Shown here: positions 25,567 to 34,498 of the stretch, in pieces
How positions within the stretch are numbered: the first letter of the stretch is position 1
Layout of the letters: each line of letters opens with the position of its first letter
From: Telmatospirillum sp.
Lineage (GTDB): Bacteria; Pseudomonadota; Alphaproteobacteria; Rhodospirillales; Magnetospirillaceae
NCBI GenBank assembly: GCA_031291415.1
Contig: JARLJB010000088.1
Span: forward strand, 1-64,000
Length of the DNA stretch: 64,000 bases
Direction: 5' to 3'
Position numbers and translations under genes: made by a program
The notes under the pieces: generated by a model
The model's database searches: none
What the model saw: the letters and a program-made list of their open reading frames with translations, nothing else
What the model was told of the DNA's origin: nothing

Positions 25567-27132
25567 TCAGAAGCCGACTTGGGTGGTAAACTGGATGCGA
25601 TCGTTGCTGGCAGATGTCCCGGAGGTCGTCCGGGTCGTGCCCGGCACTCCCGTCAGGGAATAAGGCGCAACGACGTCGGTCGTGGCATGGAAATAGGCTG
25701 GACCCATCTGAATCCACGGATAGGGGAACCACACGAGATTGAGCTCGAATTCCGAGAGATTCTTTTGCAGCCCCTGAGTGTTGACCGGTCCGATCAGGGC
25801 GTTTGGATTCCAGGCATGCTGCTGCCCCCAGATCACGTTGGACTGCCACTGATTAGAGAACCAATGCTGATAGCTGACGTTGTAGCCGGCAATCGGCACA
25901 GTTTTCAGATGCCCGTTGTTGTCGATAACCGCCGAGTAGCCACCAGCCGCGTTCCAGTACCGGCCGATGCCTTCGCCGCCGGACACGCGCAGGGTCACGC
26001 TGTTCAAAGGATTGCCGAGACCGGTATAGATCTTACCGCCCATATTGACACCCCATCCGACGGTGTTGTCGTGGACGGAGATCTTCTTGTTGCCAAGGGC
26101 ATAAGCGGTATTGATCGATCCGGCGTCATAGGCCTCGAGATCACGGATAAGGCCCGTGACGAAAAGACGCCCCAAAGACGAGTTGTTTGCGTATTTGACC
26201 GTGAAATCAGGCAGCTTGGTGGTGTTGTTGGTCGGCTGCGGAGTGGCCGCCGTGGTGAAGGTCTCGGTATCGGCGCTCAGGTAGTCGTTGAAGGGATTCT
26301 CAAGAGCAAAGTAAAGTTGGTTTTTCTGCGCCTTGTCGATATCCCAACGATATTGCACCACCGGCGTGCGAATGCCGCCTTCGATGCCGGCACCGGCATT
26401 GAGATCCAAGCTGCCGGGAAGCGTCGCCCGGTCGGTCCACAGGGTGTAGGTCTCGCCGAAAGTCCAACCTCCGAGAGTCCCATACCCCTGCCGGAACCGC
26501 AGCGGCGCCGAGTTCGAAGCTGCCGTGTTGCCGGTGCCGCCGCCTTGGAAGTCGGCTTCGAGATAGAACTTGAGAGCACCGAGTTCTGTCGGCGTGGCGC
26601 TCTGCATAATGAACCGTGACGTACGGGCGTTTTCCTGGAAACGGCCGATCTGGTGAGCCGCCTGCGTGCCGGGCAAGGCAAAGCCGGTCTTGCCGGTCGC
26701 CAGCGCCGCCGAATTGACACCAAGCGACTGCGCACCTGCGGCGCCCATGCCAGCGCCGAAATCGTAACTCATATCGAATTTGGCGAATCCACCGACTTTC
26801 AACATGGTTTTGGTACCGGGAATCATGAAGGATCCGGCGTCACTGAAATAGGCAGGAACACCGGGCGGCGGAAGTGGATTGGGAACCGTGACCGCCGCGG
26901 TGTTCGGCGCGGCAGCGCCGGGCGTTGCGGCAGTTGGCGCGGTTGCCTGTTTCTCCTGCACGCCCTTCAGAAGATTGATGAGATCGTCGATCTGCTTCTG
27001 TTGGGTTTGCACCGTGTTCCGCAGTTCCTCGATCTGCTTGCCCTGCACATCCGTGTCGGCGGCGTTAGCGACCCCGGCGACGCCGACCATCAAAGCAGCG
27101 GCACTGACCATTAAGCTAGTCTTGTAAAACAT
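25567..27132 (-). CDS. DcaP-family outer-membrane porin
   Basis: A 521-residue precursor. A signal peptide (MVSAAALMVGVAGVANA) is followed by a short coiled coil (about residues 30-62, GKQIEELRNTVQTQQKQIDDLINLLKGVQ) and an Ala/Pro/Thr linker. The 16-strand-type barrel begins with the motif FMIPGTKTMLKVGGFAKFDMSYDF and ends in FTTQVGF with a terminal Phe. The coiled coil plus barrel is the DcaP layout: trimeric porins for dicarboxylic acids and similar anions. It starts behind AAAGGGGAGACG and has a 12-bp palindrome upstream. It is monocistronic. Confidence 0.87.
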   Translation of the reverse strand: MFYKTSLMVSAAALMVGVAGVANAADTDVQGKQIEELRNTVQTQQKQIDDLINLLKGVQEKQATAPTAATPGAAAPNTAAVTVPNPLPPPGVPAYFSDAGSFMIPGTKTMLKVGGFAKFDMSYDFGAGMGAAGAQSLGVNSAALATGKTGFALPGTQAAHQIGRFQENARTSRFIMQSATPTELGALKFYLEADFQGGGTGNTAASNSAPLRFRQGYGTLGGWTFGETYTLWTDRATLPGSLDLNAGAGIEGGIRTPVVQYRWDIDKAQKNQLYFALENPFNDYLSADTETFTTAATPQPTNNTTKLPDFTVKYANNSSLGRLFVTGLIRDLEAYDAGSINTAYALGNKKISVHDNTVGWGVNMGGKIYTGLGNPLNSVTLRVSGGEGIGRYWNAAGGYSAVIDNNGHLKTVPIAGYNVSYQHWFSNQWQSNVIWGQQHAWNPNALIGPVNTQGLQKNLSEFELNLVWFPYPWIQMGPAYFHATTDVVAPYSLTGVPGTTRTTSGTSASNDRIQFTTQVGF

Positions 27133-27195
27133 TCTCGAACGTCTCCCCTTTTAGAACTACACACTTAATAAAACTAACTACAATGAGAATATATC

Positions 27196-27207
27196 GACAA
27201 TATTGTC
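27196..27207. promoter_or_regulatory. 12-bp palindrome in porin upstream region
   Basis: GACAATATTGTC is a perfect palindrome 64 bases upstream of the porin start codon, within AT-rich DNA. It is a possible operator for a dimeric regulator. Confidence 0.35.
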
Positions 27208-27542
27208 CATACTAATATTTCGTACGGATTACGACAATGCTGATATTTATCAAAATTTGGCAAAAATCTCCCATTTCTCAAAAACTAATTCAATAGTTTT
27301 AGAGATTCTCAGACAACTGAGAAAAAATACTTCGTTGTTACTTTATCGGTGTCGAACTCATATGGAGGAAACGATATCCCTCACCGATTGTTCCACGGTT
27401 ACCAGCCCAACCCAGACCGCCCCCACGACGCATTTCAGCCTTATCTCCATCTCCCCCCCAACATGCCGCATTCGGAAAAACGCTTCGGGCCTCTGCGGCA
27501 ACGTGTCGTTTATCTCCACTAAACCGTGCCACGTCAGACTAA

Positions 27543-27557
27543 ACCTGTCTGACAGGT
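27543..27557. promoter_or_regulatory. 15-bp operator-like palindrome upstream of thiM
   Basis: ACCTGTC-T-GACAGGT is a perfect 7+1+7 inverted repeat 220 bases upstream of the thiM ATG. It is too short-looped for a terminator and resembles a GntR/TetR-type operator. Confidence 0.45.
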
Positions 27558-27776
27558 GTAGGATAGTGTGGCAAAGACCGTTCCGTGACAAGTCATTTTG
27601 TCACCACGCCGAACACCCCGATGGCATCGGTCAAAATCAGCACCGGCTTTCGGCCGCCAAAAATGTCGTCTGCAGCCCGGAATCGGCTTGAAGGCCGGCG
27701 GCGGGATGATGCAAGGTTCTCAGCTATTCTGTCGTCCCGCCTTGGGCCGGCAACTCTCCCCACCGATCGAGGTCCG

Positions 27777-28577
27777 ATGTTGGACGCTTCCACTCTTTGG
27801 CCATTTGTGCGGGATCTTCGCGAACGCGCCCCGCTGGTTCAATGCATCACCAATTTCGTCGCCATGGATATGACCGCCAATGTCCTGCTGGCCGCCGGGG
27901 CCTCGCCGGCCATGGTCCACGCCACCGAGGAGGCCGCTGACTTCGTCGAACTCGGCGGTACCTTGTCGATCAATATCGGAACGCTCTCGCCCGGCTGGCT
28001 CGGTGGCATGGAGGCCGCGACGATAGCGGCCAAACGCCGCGGTACGCCCTGGGTCCTCGATCCGGTCGCGGTCGGCGCCACGCGCTACCGGGACGAAGCA
28101 GTCGCCCGTCTGTTGCCGCAGACCCCCACGGTAATTCGCGGCAATGCCTCGGAAATCATGGCCATGGCCGGCCGGCGTGACGTTGCTGCGAAAGGCGTCG
28201 ACAGCACGCAGACGTCGCCGGCCGCGCGAACCAACGCAATTGAACTGGCCCGCCGACTGGGATGTACCGTGGCGGTGACCGGCAGCATCGATATCGTCAC
28301 CGATGGCGCGCGGGTCGTCAGCCTGGCCAACGGCCATCCAATGATGACCAAGGTCACGGCAATGGGATGCTCGCTCAGCGCGCTGGTCGCGGCCTTCCTG
28401 GCAGTGACCCGTGATCCTTTGCTGGCCGCCGCCTCCGCCATCGGCTATTTCGGCGTTTGCGGCGAACTGGCCGCCGAAGCAGCCGAAGGACCCGCATCGT
28501 TGCGTCTGCGGATGATTGACCGACTGTACACGCTTGACTGCACCACTTTCGCGGACCGCCTGAAGGTGGTCGAATGA
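27777..28577 (+). CDS. thiM: hydroxyethylthiazole kinase
   Basis: A 266-residue ribokinase-like enzyme phosphorylating 4-methyl-5-(hydroxyethyl)thiazole for thiamine salvage. Conserved blocks are PLVQCITNFVAMDMTANVLLAAGASPAMVHA, SINIGTLSPGW, VLDPVAVGATRYR, IRGNASEIMAMAG, VAVTGSIDIVTDG and the ATP/catalytic KVTAMGCSLSALVAAF. In the last block the usual GTGC-type anion hole reads AMGCS. ATG 27777 behind GAGG is preferred over an upstream extension to 27585. It overlaps thiE by 4 bases. Confidence 0.92.
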   Translation: MLDASTLWPFVRDLRERAPLVQCITNFVAMDMTANVLLAAGASPAMVHATEEAADFVELGGTLSINIGTLSPGWLGGMEAATIAAKRRGTPWVLDPVAVGATRYRDEAVARLLPQTPTVIRGNASEIMAMAGRRDVAAKGVDSTQTSPAARTNAIELARRLGCTVAVTGSIDIVTDGARVVSLANGHPMMTKVTAMGCSLSALVAAFLAVTRDPLLAAASAIGYFGVCGELAAEAAEGPASLRLRMIDRLYTLDCTTFADRLKVVE

Positions 28578-29203
28578 ATATTCGCCCCGAGACCTTGCAG
28601 CTTTACCTGGTTACCGAGCGGTCGTTGGCGGCCGGCCGGTCGCTGACCGACGTCGTTCTTGCCGCCGTTGCCGGCGGGGTAACCATTGTCCAAATCCGCG
28701 AAAAAGCGGCCACGACACGGGCCTTCATCGAACAGGCCCGGGCTTTGAAAACGGCGCTGAACGACAGCGGAGTCCCGCTGATCGTCAACGACCGTGTCGA
28801 CGTCGCTTTGGCGATCGGGGCCGATGGCGTGCATCTGGGCGATGACGACATGCCCTGTCCCGAAGCGCGGCGCATCCTCGGGCCGACTGCGATCATCGGC
28901 GTTTCGCTGGCCGCAGCGCCGGGCGACGGCTTCGCCGATGCCGACTATTTTGCGGCAAGTCCGGTATTCGCCACCGACACCAAACCGGACGCCGGACCAG
29001 CCCTCGGTTTGGCCGGAGTCGCCATGCTGCGCCGCGCGGTGGATCGCCCATTGGTCGCCATCGGCGGAATCGACCAGCACAACGCCGCGCGAATCATCGC
29101 GGCGGGGGCCGACGGCATTGCGGTCGTCTCGGCCATCATGGCAGCCGACGACCCGACCGAAGCGGCGGCACAGCTGAAAACGGCAGTTACTCGCTTCAGT
29201 TGA
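28574..29203 (+). CDS. thiE: thiamine-phosphate synthase
   Basis: A 209-residue TIM barrel joining HMP-PP and thiazole phosphate to thiamine phosphate. Family motifs are YLVTERS, GGVTIVQIREK, LIVNDRVDVALAIGADGVHLGDDDMP, DYFAASPVFATDTKPDAG and AIGGIDQHNAARIIAAGADGIAVVSAI. It starts within the thiM stop (ATGA), so the two form a salvage operon. No thiD is next to them. Confidence 0.94.
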   Translation: MNIRPETLQLYLVTERSLAAGRSLTDVVLAAVAGGVTIVQIREKAATTRAFIEQARALKTALNDSGVPLIVNDRVDVALAIGADGVHLGDDDMPCPEARRILGPTAIIGVSLAAAPGDGFADADYFAASPVFATDTKPDAGPALGLAGVAMLRRAVDRPLVAIGGIDQHNAARIIAAGADGIAVVSAIMAADDPTEAAAQLKTAVTRFS

Positions 29204-29235
29204 CGACACCGGCGGCGACCGAGACGTCGCCTTTG

Positions 29236-29264
29236 TTGACAGGCAGCGGACCGGCGTATACAAC
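29236..29264 (+). promoter_or_regulatory. sigma-70-type promoter for the 421-aa lipoprotein gene
   Basis: TTGACA (29236-29241) and TACAAC (29259-29264) are separated by 17 bases, about 135 bases upstream of the lipoprotein ATG and 32 bases after thiE. Confidence 0.45.
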
Positions 29265-29397
29265 TTTTTGGAGAATATAGCAGCGGGTAACAAGCCTACA
29301 GATGTTCTGTCTCGCGGATCGGGAACGGACGCGGATATTTTCCACAGCAGCTGCCTCTGGCGACATCACCTGTCAGACGAACACAAGCGGGGGGACG

Positions 29398-30663
29398 ATG
29401 TCCAAGCTCAAGCCAAGGTTGGCAGAGATCGTCCTCACCATAATTCTGGCCGTATCCGGGTGCACCTTCAGCGACGATCTCACCGGCCAGATCGGACGCG
29501 ACAGCAGCTCGATCAAGACGGCCGCCGAGGAATTGCTTCTTCTCAACATCGTGCGGGCCGGCCATGCCGAACCGATGGCCTTCAGCCAAGTGTCGAGCGT
29601 CCTCGCCTCCGGGTCGATTTCCGGTACTTTGGGCCTGCCGTTCGCTCTCTTCGGTCCGGGCGCCGCGCCGGCGGCGGTAACGCGTAACGGCTTCGGCGTC
29701 GCCGGCACCAACTCCGTCGATACGCAAAACGCCAACGACTTCACCCTGTCGGTACTCGACACGAAAGAATTCTGGCTTGGCATGCTGACGCCATTGTCGT
29801 TCGACACGCTCAACTTTTTCATCAGTCGGGGAGTACCCCGCGACCTCCTGTTCAGTCTTTACATCCTAAGAGAGGAATCAACGGTCGGCACGACGGTGAA
29901 GACCGTCGTCAACGACCCGGCGGATCCGAGCTTTCCCGAATTCCTGGCGCAGCTGCGGCAGACCTTGCGGTTAGGATTGACCACCGACAGCGTGGTGAGA
30001 ACAACCAATATCGGCCCGCCGCTCAGCAGTGAGGCGGCCTCCGACATGAAAAATCTGGTCGAACTCCACAAAGCCGGACTGGCCCTTCGCCCGGTCTCGA
30101 CCAAGGATGGATCACGCTACCAGATCGTCGACGGCAAGGTGACGGCGGTTTTGTGCTTCGAACCGGGAATTGCCACGACCAAGATCGAAGACATCATCCC
30201 GCCGCAATACACCTGCCCGGTCGTCACCGCATCGGACGCGGCAGAGAAGACCGAGAACACGTCGTCGCTGTCCGGCCAAACGCCATTCGGATTCCACTCG
30301 AAGGAATCGGCGACGCACGCGGCCACCAGCCACAAATTCTATCTCCGTTCGACCTATGACATCATGCGTTACCTGGGATCGGTGGCGCAGGCGGACATCG
30401 ATAATCCGCACTATGTCGATCTGGTCACCCGCGAGGCGATCGCGATGGGCAAGGATCCGCTGGCCAGCCGCCTTTTCGTCGTTGAAAAGAACTCGGACTC
30501 GACGGACGATTTCATCTCCGTCATGTACCGCGGCGACCGCTACAGCATTCCAATGAAAGCCACCACGACGCTCCGCGTCATGTCCCTGGTCCGCCAGCTG
30601 ATCGCGCTCAGCACCTCGATCAATTCCTTGCCGGCCACCGGCGGTGTCGTCATCTCGCGTTAG
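29398..30663 (+). CDS. large lipoprotein of unknown function
   Basis: A 421-residue protein from ATG 29398, behind a GGGGGAC purine run. The start is chosen because it opens with a lipoprotein signal, LAEIVLTIILAVSGC, with cysteine in V-S-G-C; the frame is open further upstream but gives no signal. After the cysteine come a polar segment and a long mixed-fold domain without recognised motifs. A pair of cysteines lies at VLCFEPG and YTCPVV, and KFYLRSTYDIMRYLGSVAQ is helical. I recall similar lipoproteins in alphaproteobacteria with no assigned function. It is probably anchored to the outer membrane, as no Asp is at +2. It is a single gene. Confidence 0.7.
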   Translation: MSKLKPRLAEIVLTIILAVSGCTFSDDLTGQIGRDSSSIKTAAEELLLLNIVRAGHAEPMAFSQVSSVLASGSISGTLGLPFALFGPGAAPAAVTRNGFGVAGTNSVDTQNANDFTLSVLDTKEFWLGMLTPLSFDTLNFFISRGVPRDLLFSLYILREESTVGTTVKTVVNDPADPSFPEFLAQLRQTLRLGLTTDSVVRTTNIGPPLSSEAASDMKNLVELHKAGLALRPVSTKDGSRYQIVDGKVTAVLCFEPGIATTKIEDIIPPQYTCPVVTASDAAEKTENTSSLSGQTPFGFHSKESATHAATSHKFYLRSTYDIMRYLGSVAQADIDNPHYVDLVTREAIAMGKDPLASRLFVVEKNSDSTDDFISVMYRGDRYSIPMKATTTLRVMSLVRQLIALSTSINSLPATGGVVISR

Positions 30664-30842
30664 ATCGCATCACACGATTTAGACCGCTCGGGAACCCCCA
30701 TTCGTTCAATACATGCAACCGCGACGGCATCAGAGCGGAAATCAGGGCGCTCGTAATTGAATGACAGGACTGGGCAGTTTGCGGAATGGCGGATGTCGGC
30801 GCATCTCCAACAAACATGTGGCGGATGTTATAACTTTCATTG

Positions 30843-31307
30843 TTACGCGACCTCCTCATTGTTGGCCGGCCAAGCGCCAACCTGGAACAGCCACCCGAAC
30901 CAATCTTCGAGATGCCATGTATGCGTCAGCCTGCCGTTTTCGATCGCGTGGAACTCGTGAATCGGCATCTGGAAAGCCTTGCCGGTCGGAACTACACCGA
31001 ACCAATTGCCCTTGTGGGTTCCCGTGATCATGGCTCGCACGGCCGCACGGCCAGGCGCGCCAATGATCTCCAATACTGTGATTTTCATGTCCGGAAACGC
31101 GGCGATGATTGCCCGGATCAGCGGCTTCATGCCGTCGCGACCGGGCTGCTGATCCGGCGCGAGTGGAATGTCCTGCCAGTCGACCGCCACAGCTTCGTCG
31201 AGCAAGTCAAGATTGCCCTCGTTGAAGGCTCTATACATGGTAATAACGGCGAACTGTTCTTCCGCAGTCAATCCTAATATTTTTGGTTTATCATTATTCT
31301 GTGTCAT
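30843..31307 (-). CDS. SnoaL-like (NTF2-fold) ester cyclase family protein
   Basis: A 154-residue protein with the SnoaL-like pattern: MYRAFNEGNLDLLDEAVAVDWQDIPLAPDQQPGRDGMKPLIRAIIAAFPDMKITV, then VRAMITGTHKGNWFGVVPTGKAFQMPIHEFHAIENGRLTHTWHLEDWFG. These small NTF2-fold proteins include polyketide cyclases and many of unknown role. It sits in a group with an aldo-keto reductase, a flavodoxin-type oxidoreductase and a LysR regulator, a combination often seen in electrophile-response loci (inference). Confidence 0.85.
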   Translation of the reverse strand: MTQNNDKPKILGLTAEEQFAVITMYRAFNEGNLDLLDEAVAVDWQDIPLAPDQQPGRDGMKPLIRAIIAAFPDMKITVLEIIGAPGRAAVRAMITGTHKGNWFGVVPTGKAFQMPIHEFHAIENGRLTHTWHLEDWFGWLFQVGAWPANNEEVA

Positions 31308-31441
31308 CTCGTGTTTTCCCTATGAGTATTTTTGGCTGAATCGTGGCGACCGTTTTTCGAACCGGCGTTAGCGTCATATCGGGTGCGGCGTCTGCGGAAT
31401 GGCCGGTTGGTCGGACATGGGCCACATGCGGGGGCCCAATC

Positions 31442-32491
31442 TCAGGCGACAGGCTTAAAGGGTTGAGGCCGCCTGCTTGCGTCCTGATGATCGATCATCC
31501 AGCCTGGATAGTACGGAGGCAGAGCACTGACGGCATCAAGACGCGCAAGCTCATCCTCAGTGAGAACGATATCGACTGCGCCAAGATTATCTTCAAGCTG
31601 CTCCATCCGTTTGGCGCCGATAATCACGCTCGTGACATGTGGCTTGGCGAGTAACCAAGCGAGCGCGATCCGGGCAACCGAGACAGCGTGCTTATCGGCG
31701 ATGACGCGCATTTCTGCCACGCATGGCCACGCGCGATCGAGATCGACTGGCGGAAAGTCGAAATTGCTGCGCCGTGAGCCCTCTGCGGTCGGTGCCCCGG
31801 CGCCGAACTTCCCGGAAAGCAATCCGCCGGCAAGGGGCGACCAGACGAGCAATCCCATCCGCTCTTCGGTAACGAGCGGCACCAGTTCGCGCTCCACGTC
31901 ACGTCCGGCGATCGAATAATAGGCCTGGAGCGTCTCGAAGCGTGTGGCGTGAAGCGCTGCGCTTACCCCGAGTGCTTTGCCGATCTTGCCGGCCCGCCAA
32001 TTCGAGACACCGACGTAACGAACTAGCCCCTGCCGCGCGAGATCATCAAGCGCACGCAGCGTCTCTTCAATCGGCGTGACAGGATCGCTTGCGTGAATCT
32101 GGTAAAGGTCAATATGGTCGACCTGGAGTCGTTCCAGGCTTCTCTGCGCCGAATCCATGATATGGCCACGCGACGCCCCCTGGTCATTGGGTTTCGGGCT
32201 CATCACGCCGGCGGTCTTGGTGGCCAGCACTATGTCGCTGCGCGGCACCCCAATGTCCCTGAGCGCCTGCCCGACGACGCGTTCAGACTGGCCAAAGGAA
32301 TAGATGTCGGCGGTGTCGATGAAATTGATACCCTCAGCGAGCGCGCGGGCGATCAGCTTGTTTGCCTCGTCCTGCCCGACTGCACCGATCGCCTTCCACA
32401 TGCCGGCGTCAGCATTGCCGCCCAACGTCATCGTGCCGAGGCATAGCTCGGAAACAAACAGGCCGGTGCGGCCAAGCTGATTATATTTCAT
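31442..32491 (-). CDS. aldo/keto reductase
   Basis: A 349-residue NADPH-dependent TIM-barrel reductase. Start 32491 (MKYNQLGRTGLFVSELCLGTMTLGG) is preferred over 32533 because GGAAGGA lies upstream and the family starts here. Catalytic residues are seen in FIDTADIYSFGQSE (Asp, Tyr), VLATKTAG (Lys) and VDHIDLYQIHASDP (His). The C-terminal NADP segment is HVTSVIIGAKRMEQLEDNLGA. It is transcribed with the SnoaL-like gene. The substrate is unknown, probably an aldehyde or quinone-like toxicant. Confidence 0.9.
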   Translation of the reverse strand: MKYNQLGRTGLFVSELCLGTMTLGGNADAGMWKAIGAVGQDEANKLIARALAEGINFIDTADIYSFGQSERVVGQALRDIGVPRSDIVLATKTAGVMSPKPNDQGASRGHIMDSAQRSLERLQVDHIDLYQIHASDPVTPIEETLRALDDLARQGLVRYVGVSNWRAGKIGKALGVSAALHATRFETLQAYYSIAGRDVERELVPLVTEERMGLLVWSPLAGGLLSGKFGAGAPTAEGSRRSNFDFPPVDLDRAWPCVAEMRVIADKHAVSVARIALAWLLAKPHVTSVIIGAKRMEQLEDNLGAVDIVLTEDELARLDAVSALPPYYPGWMIDHQDASRRPQPFKPVA

Positions 32492-32569
32492 GGCGATTCC
32501 TTCCACGATTAGCTCGATAAAATGCGACGGCATCGGATTGGCGCGTTTCGAGCGTCATGTTTTCAACTG

Positions 32570-33154
32570 CTATGCAAGTTTTCCGGATTGGAACTGTCCG
32601 GCAATCATCGCGACGCGTGCACCATAGCGGCGGGCCGTCTCGAGGTCCCCTGGCGACATCTCTTCTGGCGACGCATCTGCAGGTGTCTGTGCCATCGGAG
32701 CGATGTAAGAGCCCATGCGGTTCAGGTCGTCACGCTTCGAATCTTTCCGGTTGGCCGGTTTGATATCCATGCTGACCCAGACGCCACCATGCTGCCCAGC
32801 CAGTAGGAAGAAGTATTCGAGCGTATTCAACTTATCGCCGTTGATACTCGCACTGTTGGTGAAGCCGCCGAAGATTTTGTTTTGCCAGATACCTTCAAAC
32901 CAGGACTTCGAGGATGCATCCGCGAACTTCTTAAACTGCCAGCTGGGCCCACCCATATAGGTCGGTGAGCCCAACAGGATCGCATCGGCCACACCGAGCA
33001 TCTCCCAGGCATCGTCGGCTATGTTCCCCTCGGGATCGATTTCGACCAACGTCGCCTCGGCGCCCTCGGCGACGGCTTCAGCCATACGACGGGTATGTCC
33101 GTAGCCCGAATGGTAGACGACGACCGAACGGACAGGTGGTGAGGATTGACTCAT
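32570..33154 (-). CDS. flavodoxin-fold NAD(P)H:quinone oxidoreductase (WrbA-like)
   Basis: A 194-residue flavodoxin-like protein from ATG 33154; the frame is open to 33232, but MSQSSPPVRSVVVYHSGYGHTRRMAEAVAEGA is the proper FMN-phosphate-binding start. LLGSPTYMGGPSWQFKKFAD and KIFGGFTNSASINGDKLNTLEYFFLLAGQHGGVWVS match WrbA-type FMN pockets. These enzymes reduce quinones by two electrons. It is divergent from the LysR gene, which probably controls it. Confidence 0.87.
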   Translation of the reverse strand: MSQSSPPVRSVVVYHSGYGHTRRMAEAVAEGAEATLVEIDPEGNIADDAWEMLGVADAILLGSPTYMGGPSWQFKKFADASSKSWFEGIWQNKIFGGFTNSASINGDKLNTLEYFFLLAGQHGGVWVSMDIKPANRKDSKRDDLNRMGSYIAPMAQTPADASPEEMSPGDLETARRYGARVAMIAGQFQSGKLA

Positions 33155-33213
33155 GAAATTCTCCATTAGCTGAGCAGTCGCCACAGAGGCCGGCTGCAAC
33201 CATGCCCTGGGAA

Positions 33214-33228
33214 ACAATGTACTGTTGT
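33214..33228. promoter_or_regulatory. LysR-type operator candidate in divergent region
   Basis: ACAA-N7-TTGT in the 130-base gap between the flavodoxin and lysR genes fits the interrupted inverted repeat bound by LysR proteins (T-N11-A type). Position suits control of both genes. Confidence 0.35.
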
Positions 33229-33284
33229 CCATTTATGCGATAAACTACCGTTTTTATAACAGACTGTTTCTCCCAGACGTCACA

Positions 33285-34187
33285 ATGCAGAACCTCGACG
33301 CACTCCTGATCTTTGCGCGGATCGCCGAAATGGCGAGCTTCACGCGGGCGGCCGAAAGCCTAGGTATCCAGAAGGGACGCGCATCCATGGCAGTCCGTAA
33401 GCTTGAGGCAGACGTGGGCGCCCGCCTCCTGCATCGGACGACACGACGCGTGCAACTAACTGAGGATGGACGGGCCTTCTATTCACGCGCGTGCGATTTG
33501 CTCGCCGAAATGGAAGAATTGCACTCAATGTTCACGGGGGATAGCGCGCCGCTACGGGGGCGGCTACGTATTGATTTGCCGACAGAGCTGGCACGTAGCC
33601 CCATCATTCCGGCGCTGCCCCAGTGGATGGCAGCGCATCCTGAACTGGAACTGGAACTCTCCAGCACTGATCGGCGCGTCGACCTCGTGCAAGAAGGATT
33701 CGACTGCGTGCTCCGGTTGGGTCCAATCGTCGACGAGACGCTGGTTGCCCGATCGCTTGGCAGGCTCCGCATGATAAATGCGGCAAGCCCAAGCTATCTG
33801 GCGAGGCACGGCACACCTCGCACGCTTGATGACCTGCGAAGCCAAGGGCATCAGATTGTCCACTACACCACGACGCTTGGCTCCAAACCCTTTGGATGGG
33901 AATACCCCGGCGACAATGGCTATTCAGTGCTTCAGCTACCAGGTGCGGTGCAAGTCAACAGTGTACAGACTTATCATGCCGCCGGACTCGCAGGCATCGG
34001 CCTGATTCAGGCCGGATACTCCGCTCTCGCGCCTTACATTGAACGCGGCGCATTGGTTGAAATCCTTCCGGACCTCCGTCCGGCGCCTCTTGCCGTGTCC
34101 CTCGTAGTGGCCCATCGGCGTAACCTGTCGCGCCGCGTCCTAACCTTTATGAATTGGATCGAGAGCGTGTTGGCGCCCTATACTTGA
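33285..34187 (+). CDS. LysR-family transcriptional regulator
   Basis: A 300-residue regulator of the CrgA/DmlR-like LysR branch. The helix-turn-helix lies in MQNLDALLIFARIAEMASFTRAAESLGIQKGRASMAVRKLEADVGARLLHRTTRRVQLTEDGRAFY. The effector domain includes LRGRLRIDLPTELARSPIIPALPQW and AGLAGIGLIQAGYSALAPYIERGALVEILPDLRP. ATG 33285 gives the canonical start; the frame opens at 33225. It is divergent from the flavodoxin/AKR/SnoaL genes and is their likely activator. Confidence 0.9.
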   Translation: MQNLDALLIFARIAEMASFTRAAESLGIQKGRASMAVRKLEADVGARLLHRTTRRVQLTEDGRAFYSRACDLLAEMEELHSMFTGDSAPLRGRLRIDLPTELARSPIIPALPQWMAAHPELELELSSTDRRVDLVQEGFDCVLRLGPIVDETLVARSLGRLRMINAASPSYLARHGTPRTLDDLRSQGHQIVHYTTTLGSKPFGWEYPGDNGYSVLQLPGAVQVNSVQTYHAAGLAGIGLIQAGYSALAPYIERGALVEILPDLRPAPLAVSLVVAHRRNLSRRVLTFMNWIESVLAPYT

Positions 34188-34498
34188 GTACCCTAAGCTC
34201 TTGGGCGTTGGTGATATCATCGATTAGACGGGAACCGTGGAAGCCCTTGATCCAAGCGAAGTTCGCCAAAGTTGGGATCGCGCCCCGCGATTTGCGGCCG
34301 ACACCGCGCGTGGAAGGGCCGCTATTGAAAATCGGCGGCGATCTACGGAGGACAGTGACGGGCGCGTCGTCTCTGCTTGTCAATAAGCCCGTCGTCGTTG
34401 CGATCCATCCACAGCATCGCTAAGATCCGCAATCCGTCCAATTGTTGTCTAATAACTGCAATCGTGATCTTCTTTCAGGAGATTCGCAGGAGGTGGCG
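34188..34498. other. gap before gmhA
   Basis: A 311-base stretch without a recognisable gene. Short open frames on both strands show no family motif and no RBS. The gmhA RBS AGGAGGTGG is at its right end. Confidence 0.4.

Larger units (their letters stand above)
27133..27776. other. divergent intergenic region, porin / thiM
   Basis: A 644-base region. The porin side is AT-rich and contains the palindrome 27196-27207. The thiM side contains the palindrome 27543-27557. An open frame continues upstream of thiM to 27585 but does not look like ThiM. No TPP riboswitch core was recognised. Confidence 0.5.

Noticed and set aside
27450-27776. TPP riboswitch upstream of thiM
   Set aside because: No CTGAGA-type core or conserved second domain could be found by eye; a covariance search would settle it.
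27585-27776. N-terminal extension of ThiM by 64 residues
   Set aside because: The extra residues do not resemble ThiM, and ATG 27777 has a GAGG RBS and gives the normal family start.
34147-34383. Minus-strand frame between lysR and gmhA as a transposase fragment
   Set aside because: No transposase motif could be identified, and the frame overlaps the end of lysR.
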